Position numbers and translations under genes: made by a program | Assembly (NCBI RefSeq): GCF_024218775.1 | Contig: NZ_CP100404.1 | Span: 1,488,001-1,552,000, forward strand | Length of the DNA: 64,000 nucleotides | Reading direction: 5' to 3' | DNA from: Haloarcula marina | GTDB lineage: Archaea; Halobacteriota; Halobacteria; Halobacteriales; Haloarculaceae | In this document: piece by piece, positions 8,281-16,842 of the stretch | Position numbering within the stretch: position 1 is the stretch's first letter | Layout: each line of letters begins with the position of its first letter | The notes under the pieces: generated by a model | What the model was told of the DNA's origin: nothing | Seen by the model: only the letters and a program-made list of their open reading frames with translations | Databases searched by the model: none

Positions 8281-10002
8281 ATGGAACGTCCCGATGACCA
8301 CGCCAGCGACGGTCCATCGCCACCGAGAGACGAGACGAGGGGATTCACCTACTGGGCGCCGGCGATTATCGCCGCTTTGAGCCTGTTCCTCGGCGTTCTC
8401 GATACTTCGATGATGAACGTCGCGCTCCCGGCAATCGTCCAAGACCTCGACACGACGGTTAGCTCGATGCAGGCGGCCATCGCCGTCTACTCGATGGTGA
8501 TGGCCGCGTTAATCATCCCCGGCGGAACCCTCAGGGGAGCCATCGACACCAAGCGACTCCTCATCGTCACGCTGGGCGTCTACAGCGTCGGCACGCTCTT
8601 GGCGGGCCTCAGTTGGAGCATGCCGGTGCTCTTCTTTAGCTGGTCCATCGTGGAAGGCATCGCCGCCGCCCTCCTGTTGCCGATAACCTACTCCATCATC
8701 GTCGAGAACTACGTCGGGAGCGACCGCGCGAAGGCGTTCGGCGCTATCGGCGGGGTGACGGCCGTCGGCGTCGCTGTGGGTCCGATGCTCGGCGGGATGC
8801 TCACGACGTACGCTAGCTGGCGCTGGGGATTCCTCGGCGAGTTCCTCCTCGTCCTCCTCATCGTCGGGTTGACACTCCGCTACCTTCGCTCACAGCCGAC
8901 CAACGAGCAGATAACGGTGGACGTTGGCGGCACGATTCTCTCGATACTCGCCGTCGTCGGGATTATCGGTGGGTCGCTCCTCGCAGGGTACTACGGGTGG
9001 ATTCGTCCCCTGCGCCCGCTCGTCGTCGGGGGGACGCTCGTCCAACCGCTCGGTCTCTCGCCCGCAATCTGGTGCATCGGGTTGGGCATCGCCCTGCTCG
9101 TCGCGTTCGTTCAGTGGGAATTCCGGCAGCATCGCATCGGACGACCGACGCTGATTCCGGTAGCAGTACTGCAGAACCGGACGTTTGCGACGGGCGTTCT
9201 CACGTTCGGGAGCGAATCGCTGTTCCTCGCCGGATTCATGTTCACCGTGCCGGTGTTCCTCCAGTCCGCACTCGGGTACTCGGCGTTCGAGAGCGGCGTC
9301 GCGCTCCTGCCGTTCTCGGTGTCGACGCTCGTGTTGGCGGTGATATCCACTGGCTGGCGTGCGTACGTCGCCCAGAAACGGCTCATCCAACTCGGTCTCG
9401 TTCTCATCGGACTCGGTCTGGTGCTCCTGACGAGGGCGACCGGAATCGACCAGACCATCCGCGACTTGGTGGTGCCGATGACGGTTATCGGCATCGGGCT
9501 CGGACTGTTCACCGGACAGGTCGTGGACTTGACGATGTCTGCCGTCCCGGAGCGATTCTCGAACGTCTCCTCCGGCGTGATTAACTCGCTGAGCCAACTG
9601 GGGTACGCCTTCGGAACGGCCGTCGCCGGTTCGGCCCTCCTGTCTCGGTATTACGGGAGCCTCGTCGCCGAGACGACGCTGCTCGCGACCGGGACTGCGG
9701 TCACGGGCGAGGACCGGCGGGAACTGGCGGTCAAACTCGAAGACGCCCTCGAGGCGACGACCCAGGCCCAACAGGACGCGTTCGTAAGCGGTCTGTCGCC
9801 CGACCTCCAGCGGGAGCTAGTGGGGATACTCCAGTCCTCGATGGTGGCCGCCCAACGGGCAGTCCTGGTCGTGCTCGTGTTGTTCGTCCTCGTGACCCTC
9901 CTCGCGTCGAGTTTCCTTCCCCCCTCGAAGCCGGGACAGGCGAAAAGCCGGGACGCGAAGACCACGCAGTCCGACGAGGCACAACCGGCCACTGGCGAGT
10001 GA
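8281..10002 (+). CDS. MFS transporter, DHA2 (14-TM drug:H+ antiporter) family
   Basis: 573 residues with about 14 hydrophobic helices. Motif D1-like LDTSMMNVALPAI follows the first helix and GPMLGG marks motif C of antiporters. A cytosolic polar segment lies near residues 450-500 before the last helix. Members of this family export drugs, dyes or lipophilic compounds using ion gradients; the substrate cannot be read from sequence. The start is supported by an upstream A/T box (tttattgg near 8250) about 28 bases before the ATG. Confidence 0.88.
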   Translation: MERPDDHASDGPSPPRDETRGFTYWAPAIIAALSLFLGVLDTSMMNVALPAIVQDLDTTVSSMQAAIAVYSMVMAALIIPGGTLRGAIDTKRLLIVTLGVYSVGTLLAGLSWSMPVLFFSWSIVEGIAAALLLPITYSIIVENYVGSDRAKAFGAIGGVTAVGVAVGPMLGGMLTTYASWRWGFLGEFLLVLLIVGLTLRYLRSQPTNEQITVDVGGTILSILAVVGIIGGSLLAGYYGWIRPLRPLVVGGTLVQPLGLSPAIWCIGLGIALLVAFVQWEFRQHRIGRPTLIPVAVLQNRTFATGVLTFGSESLFLAGFMFTVPVFLQSALGYSAFESGVALLPFSVSTLVLAVISTGWRAYVAQKRLIQLGLVLIGLGLVLLTRATGIDQTIRDLVVPMTVIGIGLGLFTGQVVDLTMSAVPERFSNVSSGVINSLSQLGYAFGTAVAGSALLSRYYGSLVAETTLLATGTAVTGEDRRELAVKLEDALEATTQAQQDAFVSGLSPDLQRELVGILQSSMVAAQRAVLVVLVLFVLVTLLASSFLPPSKPGQAKSRDAKTTQSDEAQPATGE

Positions 10003-10039
10003 TGCAATCGCTTTTGAGCGTCCCACCGAAGTACGAGCC

Positions 10040-10585
10040 ATGTACGAAGTCGAAGTGAAAGTCGCCGCGCCCGCCGCCGCCGTCGTCGCTCGCCTCGACG
10101 AACTGGGTGCCGAGCAGACCGGCGACGTGGTGCAGGTCGACACCTACTACGATGCGCCACACCGTGATTTCGCCGAGACGGACGAAGCCTTCAGACTCCG
10201 CCGGGAGACGCGCGACGGTGACACCGAGGCCCGAATCACGTACAAGGGGCCGCTGGTCGAGGCCGCCTCGAAGACCCGGGAAGAGTTCGAGACGGGCGTC
10301 GACGACGGGGAGACGGCCGACGCGATCTTCGGACAGTTGGGGTTCGAACCGGCCGCGACGGTCAGAAAAGACCGACGGTTCTACCGCTACGACGGCTACA
10401 CGGTCACGGTCGACGACGTAGAAGACGTGGGTGAGTTCGTCGAAGTCGAGACGGAAACGGACGCGGAGGGCGTCGACGCGGCACGGGAGGGTGCGTTCGA
10501 CGTGCTTCGGGACCTCGGTCTGGACCCCGACGACCAGATTCGGACCTCGTACCTCGGTCTCCTGCTCGAAAATGCAGGCGAGTAA
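10040..10585 (+). CDS. CYTH-domain protein, class IV adenylate cyclase-like (CyaB)
   Basis: 181 residues, entirely a CYTH (triphosphate tunnel metalloenzyme) domain. The signature ExExK is at 3-7 (EVEVK), followed by alternating charged strands (DTYYDAP, FRLRRETRDG, ARITYKGP, FRYDGYTVTVDDVEDVGEFVEVE). The closest named family is CyaB, class IV adenylate cyclase. Archaeal members may instead be thiamine- or inorganic-triphosphatases, so cyclase activity is not assured. It lies 60 bp upstream of the SAM synthetase gene on the same strand. Confidence 0.85.
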   Translation: MYEVEVKVAAPAAAVVARLDELGAEQTGDVVQVDTYYDAPHRDFAETDEAFRLRRETRDGDTEARITYKGPLVEAASKTREEFETGVDDGETADAIFGQLGFEPAATVRKDRRFYRYDGYTVTVDDVEDVGEFVEVETETDAEGVDAAREGAFDVLRDLGLDPDDQIRTSYLGLLLENAGE

Positions 10586-10645
10586 TCTTTCCCCACCGAA
10601 CGGTTCCCGTAAGTTATAGAACCCGGGCCAGCAAAGAACGGAGCA

Positions 10646-11848
10646 ATGACCGAGCGGAACATCCACGTCCAACCGGAGAGTGGATTGGCAGTCGAGGACC
10701 AGAACGTCGAAATCGTCGAGCGAAAGGGCATCGGCCACCCGGACTCCATCTGCGACGGCGTCGCCGAGAGCGTCTCGCGGGCACTGGCACAGACCTACAT
10801 CGAGCGAGTCGGCCACGTCCTGCACTACAACACCGACGAGTCGCAACTCGTCGCCGGGACGGCCGCGCCCGCCTACGGCGGCGGCGAAGTCCTCGAACCC
10901 ATCTACCTCCTCATCGTCGGCCGCGCGACCAAGGAGTACGAGGGGACGAAGATACCGGCCGAGAGCATCGCCCTCGAAGCGGCCCGCGATTACCTCGGCG
11001 ACCACTTCCCGCATCTCGACCTGGGGACCGACATCGTCGTCGACGTGGAACTCGGCGAGGGGTCGGGCGACCTCCAGACCGTCTTCGGCGAGGAGGGCAC
11101 GGTTCCGATGGCGAACGACACGAGCTACGGGGTCGGCCACGCGCCGCTCTCGGAAACCGAGCAAATCGTCTACAACACCGAGCGGAAACTCACGGGCGAG
11201 TACGCCGCGGACAACCCCGTGGTCGGACAGGACGTGAAGGTCATGGGCAAGCGCGAGGGCGACCACATCGACGTGACGGTGGCCGTCGCGATGGTCGACG
11301 AGTTCGTCGCCGACCTCGCCGACTACAAGGCCGCCGTCGAGGACGTTCGCGAGTACGTTGCGACGCTCGCAACCGAATACACCGACCGCGACGTGACAGT
11401 CCACGTCAACACCGCCGACGACTACGACGAGGAGTCCATCTATCTCACGACGACCGGCACGAGCGCCGAACAGGGGGACGACGGGTCCGTGGGTCGTGGC
11501 AACCGCGCCAACGGCCTCATCACGCCGAACCGGCCGATGAGCATGGAAGCGACTTCCGGGAAGAACCCCGTCAACCACATCGGGAAGATTTACAACCTCC
11601 TCTCGACCGAAATCGCGGAGTCCGTCGTCGACGAGGTGGACGGCATCCGCCAACTCCAGATTCGTCTGCTCTCGCAAATCGGGTCACCCATCGACCAACC
11701 GCACGTCGCCGACGCGATGCTGGTCACCGACGACGGCGTCGCCCTCGGCGATATCGAGGACGACGTTCACGAGGCCGTCGACGCGGAACTCGCGAACGTC
11801 ACCGACGTGACTAGACAGGTCATTGACGGCGACGTGTCGACGTTCTGA
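10646..11848 (+). CDS. mat: S-adenosylmethionine synthetase, archaeal type
   Basis: 400 residues, the usual size of archaeal methionine adenosyltransferase (PF01941), a family divergent from bacterial MetK. Conserved stretches seen are [13 protein letters not shown] near residue 30, GRATKEY near 95, and [23 protein letters not shown] near 285. The enzyme makes SAM from methionine and ATP; methyltransferases FlpA and the Trm9-like protein in this window would use it. A TATA-like gttataga at about 10613 lies 28 or so bases before the ATG. Confidence 0.95.
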   Translation: MTERNIHVQPESGLAVEDQNVEIVERKGIGHPDSICDGVAESVSRALAQTYIERVGHVLHYNTDESQLVAGTAAPAYGGGEVLEPIYLLIVGRATKEYEGTKIPAESIALEAARDYLGDHFPHLDLGTDIVVDVELGEGSGDLQTVFGEEGTVPMANDTSYGVGHAPLSETEQIVYNTERKLTGEYAADNPVVGQDVKVMGKREGDHIDVTVAVAMVDEFVADLADYKAAVEDVREYVATLATEYTDRDVTVHVNTADDYDEESIYLTTTGTSAEQGDDGSVGRGNRANGLITPNRPMSMEATSGKNPVNHIGKIYNLLSTEIAESVVDEVDGIRQLQIRLLSQIGSPIDQPHVADAMLVTDDGVALGDIEDDVHEAVDAELANVTDVTRQVIDGDVSTF

Positions 11849-12047
11849 GTCCGTTCGGTGACCGTACCGACGCAGTTGGCCGCACTTTCTCCGTCCCGCG
11901 TTCGAGTTTCGCGTCTGTGCGTTCCTGTCAAGTAAGGCCGCTGCCGCTCTGTGAGCCGTGTCCCGTGCCCACGCATAACTAACATGTCGAACCTCTAATA
12001 GATGTACACGGGCCGTCGGGACGGCCGACGACACCACACCGTAGACC

Positions 12048-12452
12048 ATGGCGACACAAGAACCAACGGCAGACGTCGAACAGGAGATCAAGGATACCTT
12101 CGGGATGGTCCCGCCGCCGCTGAGCGATATTCCGAAGGACGACATGGTGGGCGAATGGCATTTCTTCCAGAAGTACACCGTCGGCGAATCCGAGATTCCG
12201 CCGAAGTACCGCGAACTGATGGGCCTCGCCGTCGCGGCGAACATCAAGTGCCCCTACTGCACCCACTTCCACCGCAATGCGGCGCAGATGCACGGCGCGA
12301 CGGAGGCCGAACTCGACGAGGCGGCCTCGCTCGCGAGCCACACCTCGCGGTACAGCGCGATGCTCCACGCGTTGGAGTACGACTTGGAGGAGTTCAAAGT
12401 CAAGATGGCACAGATAGCCGACCACCTCGAATCACAGGCGGCGGACGACTGA
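12048..12452 (+). CDS. Carboxymuconolactone decarboxylase/AhpD-like protein
   Basis: 134 residues, all-helical AhpD fold. The active-site signature Cys68-x-x-Cys71-x-x-x-His75 (KCPYCTHFHRNAA) is that of AhpD-type alkylhydroperoxidases, in which the thiols and His shuttle protons and electrons. It probably acts in peroxide defence or thiol redox chemistry in the cytosol, but the true substrate is unknown. The ATG at 12048 gives a normal-length N-terminus. Confidence 0.85.
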   Translation: MATQEPTADVEQEIKDTFGMVPPPLSDIPKDDMVGEWHFFQKYTVGESEIPPKYRELMGLAVAANIKCPYCTHFHRNAAQMHGATEAELDEAASLASHTSRYSAMLHALEYDLEEFKVKMAQIADHLESQAADD

Positions 12453-12573
12453 CTGACCGACGGACGGGCAACCGGACCGACGGACGGAACGGCAGACTGT
12501 CGCGCGCGACGGGGCGCTCCAGCCAGCGCGCGGAGGCGACACCCCTTTATTCGCGATTCGGCAATTTCCCTGT

Positions 12574-13761
12574 ATGCACCCGCCGGATGCCGACGTGGTC
12601 CTCGTCCGTCACGGCGATTTGGGCGTCAAGAGCGAGCAAGTCCGCCGCCGGATGGAGGCCCGCCTCGCCGAGAACCTGCGCGCGATGCTTTCCGCTCGCG
12701 AGGTCGGGGGTGATGTGGAAGTCCGGCGCAACCGCCTGTTCGTTCACACCGACGCCCCCGAGGCGGCGACGGCGGCCGCGGCGGACACGTTCGGCGTCGT
12801 CGCCGCGTCCCCGGCGGTCACCGTCGACCCGACGCTCGACGCTATCGAAGACGCACTCGCGGCCGCAACGGAGGCCAACTTCGACGGTGGGAGTTTCGCC
12901 GTGGACGCACGCCGGGCCGGTCCGGCCGACGCCCATCCGTTCGCGAGTACAGACATCGAATCGGACGGCGGGGCGGCGGTGTGGAACGCCGTCGAATCGC
13001 TCGGGTACGACCCGGTCGTGGACTTAGAGGACCCGGACTTCACGCTGTACGTCGAGTGCCGCGCGGACGAAGCGTACGTCTTCCTGGAGCGACGCGACGG
13101 GCCGGGCGGCCTCCCACTCGGCACGCAACGGCCCGTCGTCGCCCTCGTCAGCGGCGGCATCGACTCGCCGGTGGCCGCGTGGAAACTGATGCGCCGGGGC
13201 TGTCCCGTGATTCCGGTGTACGTCGACTTGGGCGACTACGGCGGCCCGGACCACCGGGCGCGGGCGCGAGCGACCGTCGAGAGACTGTCCGACTACGCGC
13301 CCGGCGAGGAGATGGCGTTCCACGTCGTCGACGCGGGCGACGTGGTCGCCGACCTCGCCGACGCGATGAGCGAGTTGCGGATGCTCTCGCTCCGCCGGTT
13401 CATGCTCGCCGCGGCCGAGGCAGTCGCCGAGGACGAGAACGCCGTGGGCATCGTCACCGGCGAAGCCATCGGGCAGAAGTCCAGTCAGACCGCCGCCAAC
13501 GTCGCGGTGACCGACGCGGCGGCGACCCTACCCGTTCACCGGCCGAACCTGACGCTCGATAAAGCCGAGATTACCGAAGCGGCGCGGGCCATCGGCACGT
13601 TCCAGGACTCGACGGTCGACACCGGGTGTAACCGCGTCGCGCCGGAACTCCCCGAGACGAACGCATCACTGGAGACGCTCCGCGCCGCGGAACCCGGTGA
13701 CCTCTTCGAGCGTGCCCGGGCCTGCGCCGCCGAGCGGTCGGTCGTCCCTACCGAAAGGTAA
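12574..13761 (+). CDS. thiI: tRNA 4-thiouridine synthetase ThiI
   Basis: 395 residues. The N-terminal ferredoxin-like and THUMP domains (residues 1-170) bind tRNA. The PP-loop pyrophosphatase motif SGGIDSPVA around residue 193 adenylates U8, and GEAIGQKSSQT near residue 300 is a ThiI family signature. There is no rhodanese domain, as in other archaeal ThiI; a conserved Cys in VDTGCNR near residue 351 may handle sulfur (inference). A TATA-like ctttattc about 28 bases upstream supports the start. The DUF5804 gene follows after 27 bp. Confidence 0.93.
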   Translation: MHPPDADVVLVRHGDLGVKSEQVRRRMEARLAENLRAMLSAREVGGDVEVRRNRLFVHTDAPEAATAAAADTFGVVAASPAVTVDPTLDAIEDALAAATEANFDGGSFAVDARRAGPADAHPFASTDIESDGGAAVWNAVESLGYDPVVDLEDPDFTLYVECRADEAYVFLERRDGPGGLPLGTQRPVVALVSGGIDSPVAAWKLMRRGCPVIPVYVDLGDYGGPDHRARARATVERLSDYAPGEEMAFHVVDAGDVVADLADAMSELRMLSLRRFMLAAAEAVAEDENAVGIVTGEAIGQKSSQTAANVAVTDAAATLPVHRPNLTLDKAEITEAARAIGTFQDSTVDTGCNRVAPELPETNASLETLRAAEPGDLFERARACAAERSVVPTER

Positions 13762-13788
13762 ATCTCCGGCGCGAGACAGGAACCAGCT

Positions 13789-14331
13789 ATGACGCAGGTG
13801 TGTCTCGTCGGGAGCGAGGACGTGAACCTCCAGTACGAACTGCTCTCGCGCGAGACGGCCCGGAACGCGCTCGCGACGTACGACCTGCGCGAACCGTTCG
13901 AGAACGCGCTGCAACTGGAGACGGTCAGTCTCGGCGCGGCGGTGGCGTTGCTCAACGACTTGAACTGGTACCTCGTTCGCTTCGTCGACGCGGCGCTCGT
14001 CCAAGAGCCGTCAATTCACGTGACAGAGTGGCTCTCACGTGAGTTGGCCTCGGCCGTCCGCGACGACGAAATCGCGCCCGACGAGACGGAGCGGTTCCTC
14101 AAAGTGTACGGCATCGTCGACGGGGCGGGCGACACGGGTGCGGACCGCGACGACAGCGACGCGGAAGCAGACGACGACGACGCGCCCGCCGACCCCGCGC
14201 AGGACCGCCCACCACGCCTCGTCGAACCGATGCTGGTGACGCGAACGGGCGAGACGATACCGGAGTACGACCTCCGAGATATCGAGGACACGCTGGTGGT
14301 ACGGGTGACCGAGTCGGAGTTCGGCGCGTAG
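13789..14331 (+). CDS. Haloarchaeal protein of unknown function (DUF5804-like)
   Basis: 180 residues. I recognise the N-terminal region (MTQVCLVGSEDVNLQYELLS) as resembling the haloarchaeal DUF5804 family; this is from memory. Residues 1-110 look like a folded alpha/beta domain, 115-145 are a disordered run of Asp and Glu, and the end (LVTRTGETIPEYDLRDIEDTLVVRVTESEF) forms strands. No catalytic motif is visible. Close spacing behind thiI suggests co-transcription but not necessarily a shared function. Confidence 0.7.
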   Translation: MTQVCLVGSEDVNLQYELLSRETARNALATYDLREPFENALQLETVSLGAAVALLNDLNWYLVRFVDAALVQEPSIHVTEWLSRELASAVRDDEIAPDETERFLKVYGIVDGAGDTGADRDDSDAEADDDDAPADPAQDRPPRLVEPMLVTRTGETIPEYDLRDIEDTLVVRVTESEFGA

Positions 14332-14566
14332 ACGAAAGGCATGGCGGGTGTCCTCTGTCAGAGGCTTGGTCAGTACGACCTGGTGGACACCCTGGTGGGA
14401 CTGTCGCCGTCGGGGAACGGCACGCCCACACAGATATTCTTGGCCGCTACATATATATGCCAAAGGGATGGGAAAATTCCCACGCGGTGAACAAGCCCCG
14501 GACGGCGTGGCTTCGAGAGTCGAGTAATCAGAAGATGCTTTGTGGTTGCTGGTCGCGTCCCACTAC
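14332..14566. promoter_or_regulatory. Structured leader/promoter region before the FilR1-like regulator
   Basis: Two nested inverted repeats follow the DUF5804 gene: an 8-base pair gggtgtcc/ggacaccc at 14346-14353 and 14385-14392, and a compact cctctg-t-cagagg palindrome at 14352-14364. They may act as a terminator or operator. A strong TATA-like tract, acatatatatg, ends at 14459. Downstream an in-frame run of 37 codons (14457-14570) stops in a TGA that overlaps the regulator's ATG (ATGA). It could be a coupled leader peptide or simply untranslated leader. Confidence 0.4.
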
Positions 14567-15334
14567 ATGACCACTGTGCCGGACACTGCGGATATCGTCG
14601 CCAGACGGCGTGCCATCCTCACGGCGCTCTCCTCGCCGAAGACGAAACCGGAACTCGTCGAGGACGTGGACGCCTCGCGCTCGACGGTCGACCGGGCCAT
14701 CGAGACGCTGACCGACGCGGCCCTCGTCGAGCGGACGGGGAGCAGATACCGAACGACGTACGCTGGTCGGGAATCGCTTCGGGCCTACGAGCGGTTTCTC
14801 GACCGTCTCGACGCGCTTCAGGCGGCCCAACCGGTGTTGCAGGACCTCTCACTGGAGGCCGAAATTCCGCCCGAGGCGCTGGAGGGCGCGGAAGTCGTCG
14901 AAGCCACGATGGCGGCACCGCACGCTCCCATCGAGAGGGCGACGACGCTCGGCGACGGCGCGACGCGACTGTACGGGACCGGTCCGGCTGTCCTCCCCAA
15001 GTACATCGCCGAGATATCCGAACTCCTCGAAGACGGTGACGAGACGGAACTCGTCTTGAGTAAAGCCGTCGTCGAGGCCTTCCGCGAGAGCTATCCCGAC
15101 GCCTTCGAGCAGTTCGCCGGGTCGGACAACATCGAGATACACGTCACCGAGCAGGCCCTCCCGTGCCTCATCTGGATAGCGGTCAAGCCCGAGGAGACGG
15201 TCAGCGGAATCATCGTCCACACCGAGAATGGAGTCCGCGGCGCAATCCACAACGATACGGACGCGATGAACGAGTGGACTCGTGAGCAGTACCGACAGTT
15301 CAAAGCCGATGCACGACCGCTCGACGGCGCTTAG
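14567..15334 (+). CDS. FilR1-like winged-helix transcriptional regulator
   Basis: 255 residues from the ATG at 14567. Residues 10-70 form a winged HTH (RRRAILTALSSPKTKPELVE, then SRSTVDRAIETLTDAALVER). The C-terminal part, about residues 125-245, matches the middle/ligand domain of the methanogenesis regulator FilR1 (DUF1724 type), frequent in haloarchaeal regulators. The ligand is unknown. An upstream start would add nine residues not typical of the family. The gene converges with cysK, and their last 4 bp overlap. Confidence 0.82.
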   Translation: MTTVPDTADIVARRRAILTALSSPKTKPELVEDVDASRSTVDRAIETLTDAALVERTGSRYRTTYAGRESLRAYERFLDRLDALQAAQPVLQDLSLEAEIPPEALEGAEVVEATMAAPHAPIERATTLGDGATRLYGTGPAVLPKYIAEISELLEDGDETELVLSKAVVEAFRESYPDAFEQFAGSDNIEIHVTEQALPCLIWIAVKPEETVSGIIVHTENGVRGAIHNDTDAMNEWTREQYRQFKADARPLDGA

Positions 15335-16254
15335 TCGAACATCCCGGTCGACATGTAGCGCTCGCCGCTGTCCCAGTAGACGGTGACGACGAGGGGGTCC
15401 TCCACGCCCGCCGCCAGTAGTTCTTCGGCCACCTCACGCGCGGCGAGGTTCGACGCGCCCGACGATTGGCCGACGAAGATGCCCTCCTCGCGCGCGAGGC
15501 GGCGACACTCGTCCTCGGCGTCGTCGAGGGTGACCGTCTTCACGTCGTCCAAGAGGTCCACGTCGAGGTTGTCGCTGACGAACCCCGGTCCCATCCCCTG
15601 GAAACTGTCCTCGCCTTCGCCCGGTTCCGTGCCCGAGAGGACGGCGTTGGCCGCCGGTTCGACGGCGACGATGTCCACCTCGGGGAACGCCTCGCGCAGG
15701 CGGCGGCCCGTCCCGGTGATGGTCCCGCCCGTGCCGACACCGGCAACGAGGGCGTCGACGGTCCGGTCGCCGACCTGGTCGAGAATCTCGGCGCCCGTCG
15801 TCTCGTAGTGGGCCTGCGGGTTCGCCGGGTTCTCGAACTGGCGCAACTGGACGTAGCCGTCGCGGTCGGTGAGTTCGTCAGCGCGGTCTTTCGCCGCCGA
15901 GATGTCGCCCTCTACGAGTTCGATGTCGGCGCCGTAGGCCCGCATTATCTGCCTTCGCTCGGGCGATTTCGAGGACGGCATCACCAGCACCACGTCGTAC
16001 CCCTTCGCGGCCCCGACCATCGCCATCCCGATGCCGGTGTTCCCGCTCGTCGGTTCCACGAGCGTATCGCCGGGTTCGATGACGCCGTCTGCCTCGGCGC
16101 GTTCGATCATGAACCTCGCCGGGCGGTCCTTCGCGGACCCGCCGGGGTTGAACGACTCGACTTTCGCGGCGACGGTCGCGCCCGCCGGAGCGCGGACCGA
16201 CACCAGCGGCGACCCGATGGCCTCGACGATGGAATCGTGTAGGGTCTCGTGCAT
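15331..16254 (-). CDS. cysK: Cysteine synthase (O-acetylserine sulfhydrylase family)
   Basis: 307 residues. Lys42 in NPGGSAKDRPA is the PLP lysine, PTSGNTGIG (68-76) is the asparagine loop, and GVGTGGTITGTGRRL is the phosphate-binding Gly loop. The overall pattern is CysK/CysM, making cysteine from an activated serine and sulfide (or thiosulfate for CysM-like members). The acceptor form (O-acetyl- or O-phosphoserine) cannot be decided from sequence. Homologous in fold to the threonine dehydratase at 7111. Confidence 0.9.
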   Translation of the reverse strand: MHETLHDSIVEAIGSPLVSVRAPAGATVAAKVESFNPGGSAKDRPARFMIERAEADGVIEPGDTLVEPTSGNTGIGMAMVGAAKGYDVVLVMPSSKSPERRQIMRAYGADIELVEGDISAAKDRADELTDRDGYVQLRQFENPANPQAHYETTGAEILDQVGDRTVDALVAGVGTGGTITGTGRRLREAFPEVDIVAVEPAANAVLSGTEPGEGEDSFQGMGPGFVSDNLDVDLLDDVKTVTLDDAEDECRRLAREEGIFVGQSSGASNLAAREVAEELLAAGVEDPLVVTVYWDSGERYMSTGMFD

Positions 16255-16446
16255 TGAAGGCCGCTACGCCACCCCGCGTTAAACCCCTAGTGGACCCGCC
16301 GAATGCTGTGGGGAGTCGCCGTTCCCGGCAGAATTTACTGCTGGTTCGACGGTAGCACGCGGTCAGAGAGCGGCATTCGGCGGTGAAGCCGGGTATTTCG
16401 GCCGTCGGCCGGGAGATTCAAGCCGTTCGCCCGGTTACGGGGTGCT

Positions 16447-16842
16447 ATGAGCGAAAGCGACACGCTGGACACGATGGAACCGAACCCCGTCTGGGTGAAA
16501 GACGCCTACGCCGACACCGTGGACGTTCTCGCGCGCCACGCCGCCGAACTGGAGTACCACATCTGGGGGGGCGACTGGTGTAAGGACTGCCGGGCGCAAC
16601 TCCCGGACTTCGGCGCGGCCCTCGACGCGGCGGAAGTCCCCGCCGCGAAGATTCATCACTACCCCGTTGAGAAGGAAGACGACGGGTCGAAGACCGGTCC
16701 GAAGGTCGACGAGTACGGCATCGAGTACATCCCGACCGTCGTCGTCGAACACGAGGGCGAGGAAATCGCCCGGTTCGTCGAGGAGGAACCGGTCCCCATC
16801 GCCGTATATCTCGCCGACGAAATCGAGACGGCGCTGAACTAG
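16447..16842 (+). CDS. Thioredoxin-family protein
   Basis: 131 residues with a thioredoxin fold. The active site WCKDC has Cys45 and Cys48, and the cis-Pro is in YIPTVVV. The CKDC active site differs from the common CGPC, so its redox potential and partner may differ. No signal peptide, so cytosolic. It converges with and overlaps by 4 bp the DUF255 gene, which also has a thioredoxin-like domain. Confidence 0.85.
   Translation: MSESDTLDTMEPNPVWVKDAYADTVDVLARHAAELEYHIWGGDWCKDCRAQLPDFGAALDAAEVPAAKIHHYPVEKEDDGSKTGPKVDEYGIEYIPTVVVEHEGEEIARFVEEEPVPIAVYLADEIETALN

Noticed and set aside
9731-11677. 648-codon open frame on the minus strand
   Set aside because: Antisense to the SAM synthetase and CYTH genes, which have clear family motifs; long antisense frames are expected in this high-GC codon usage.
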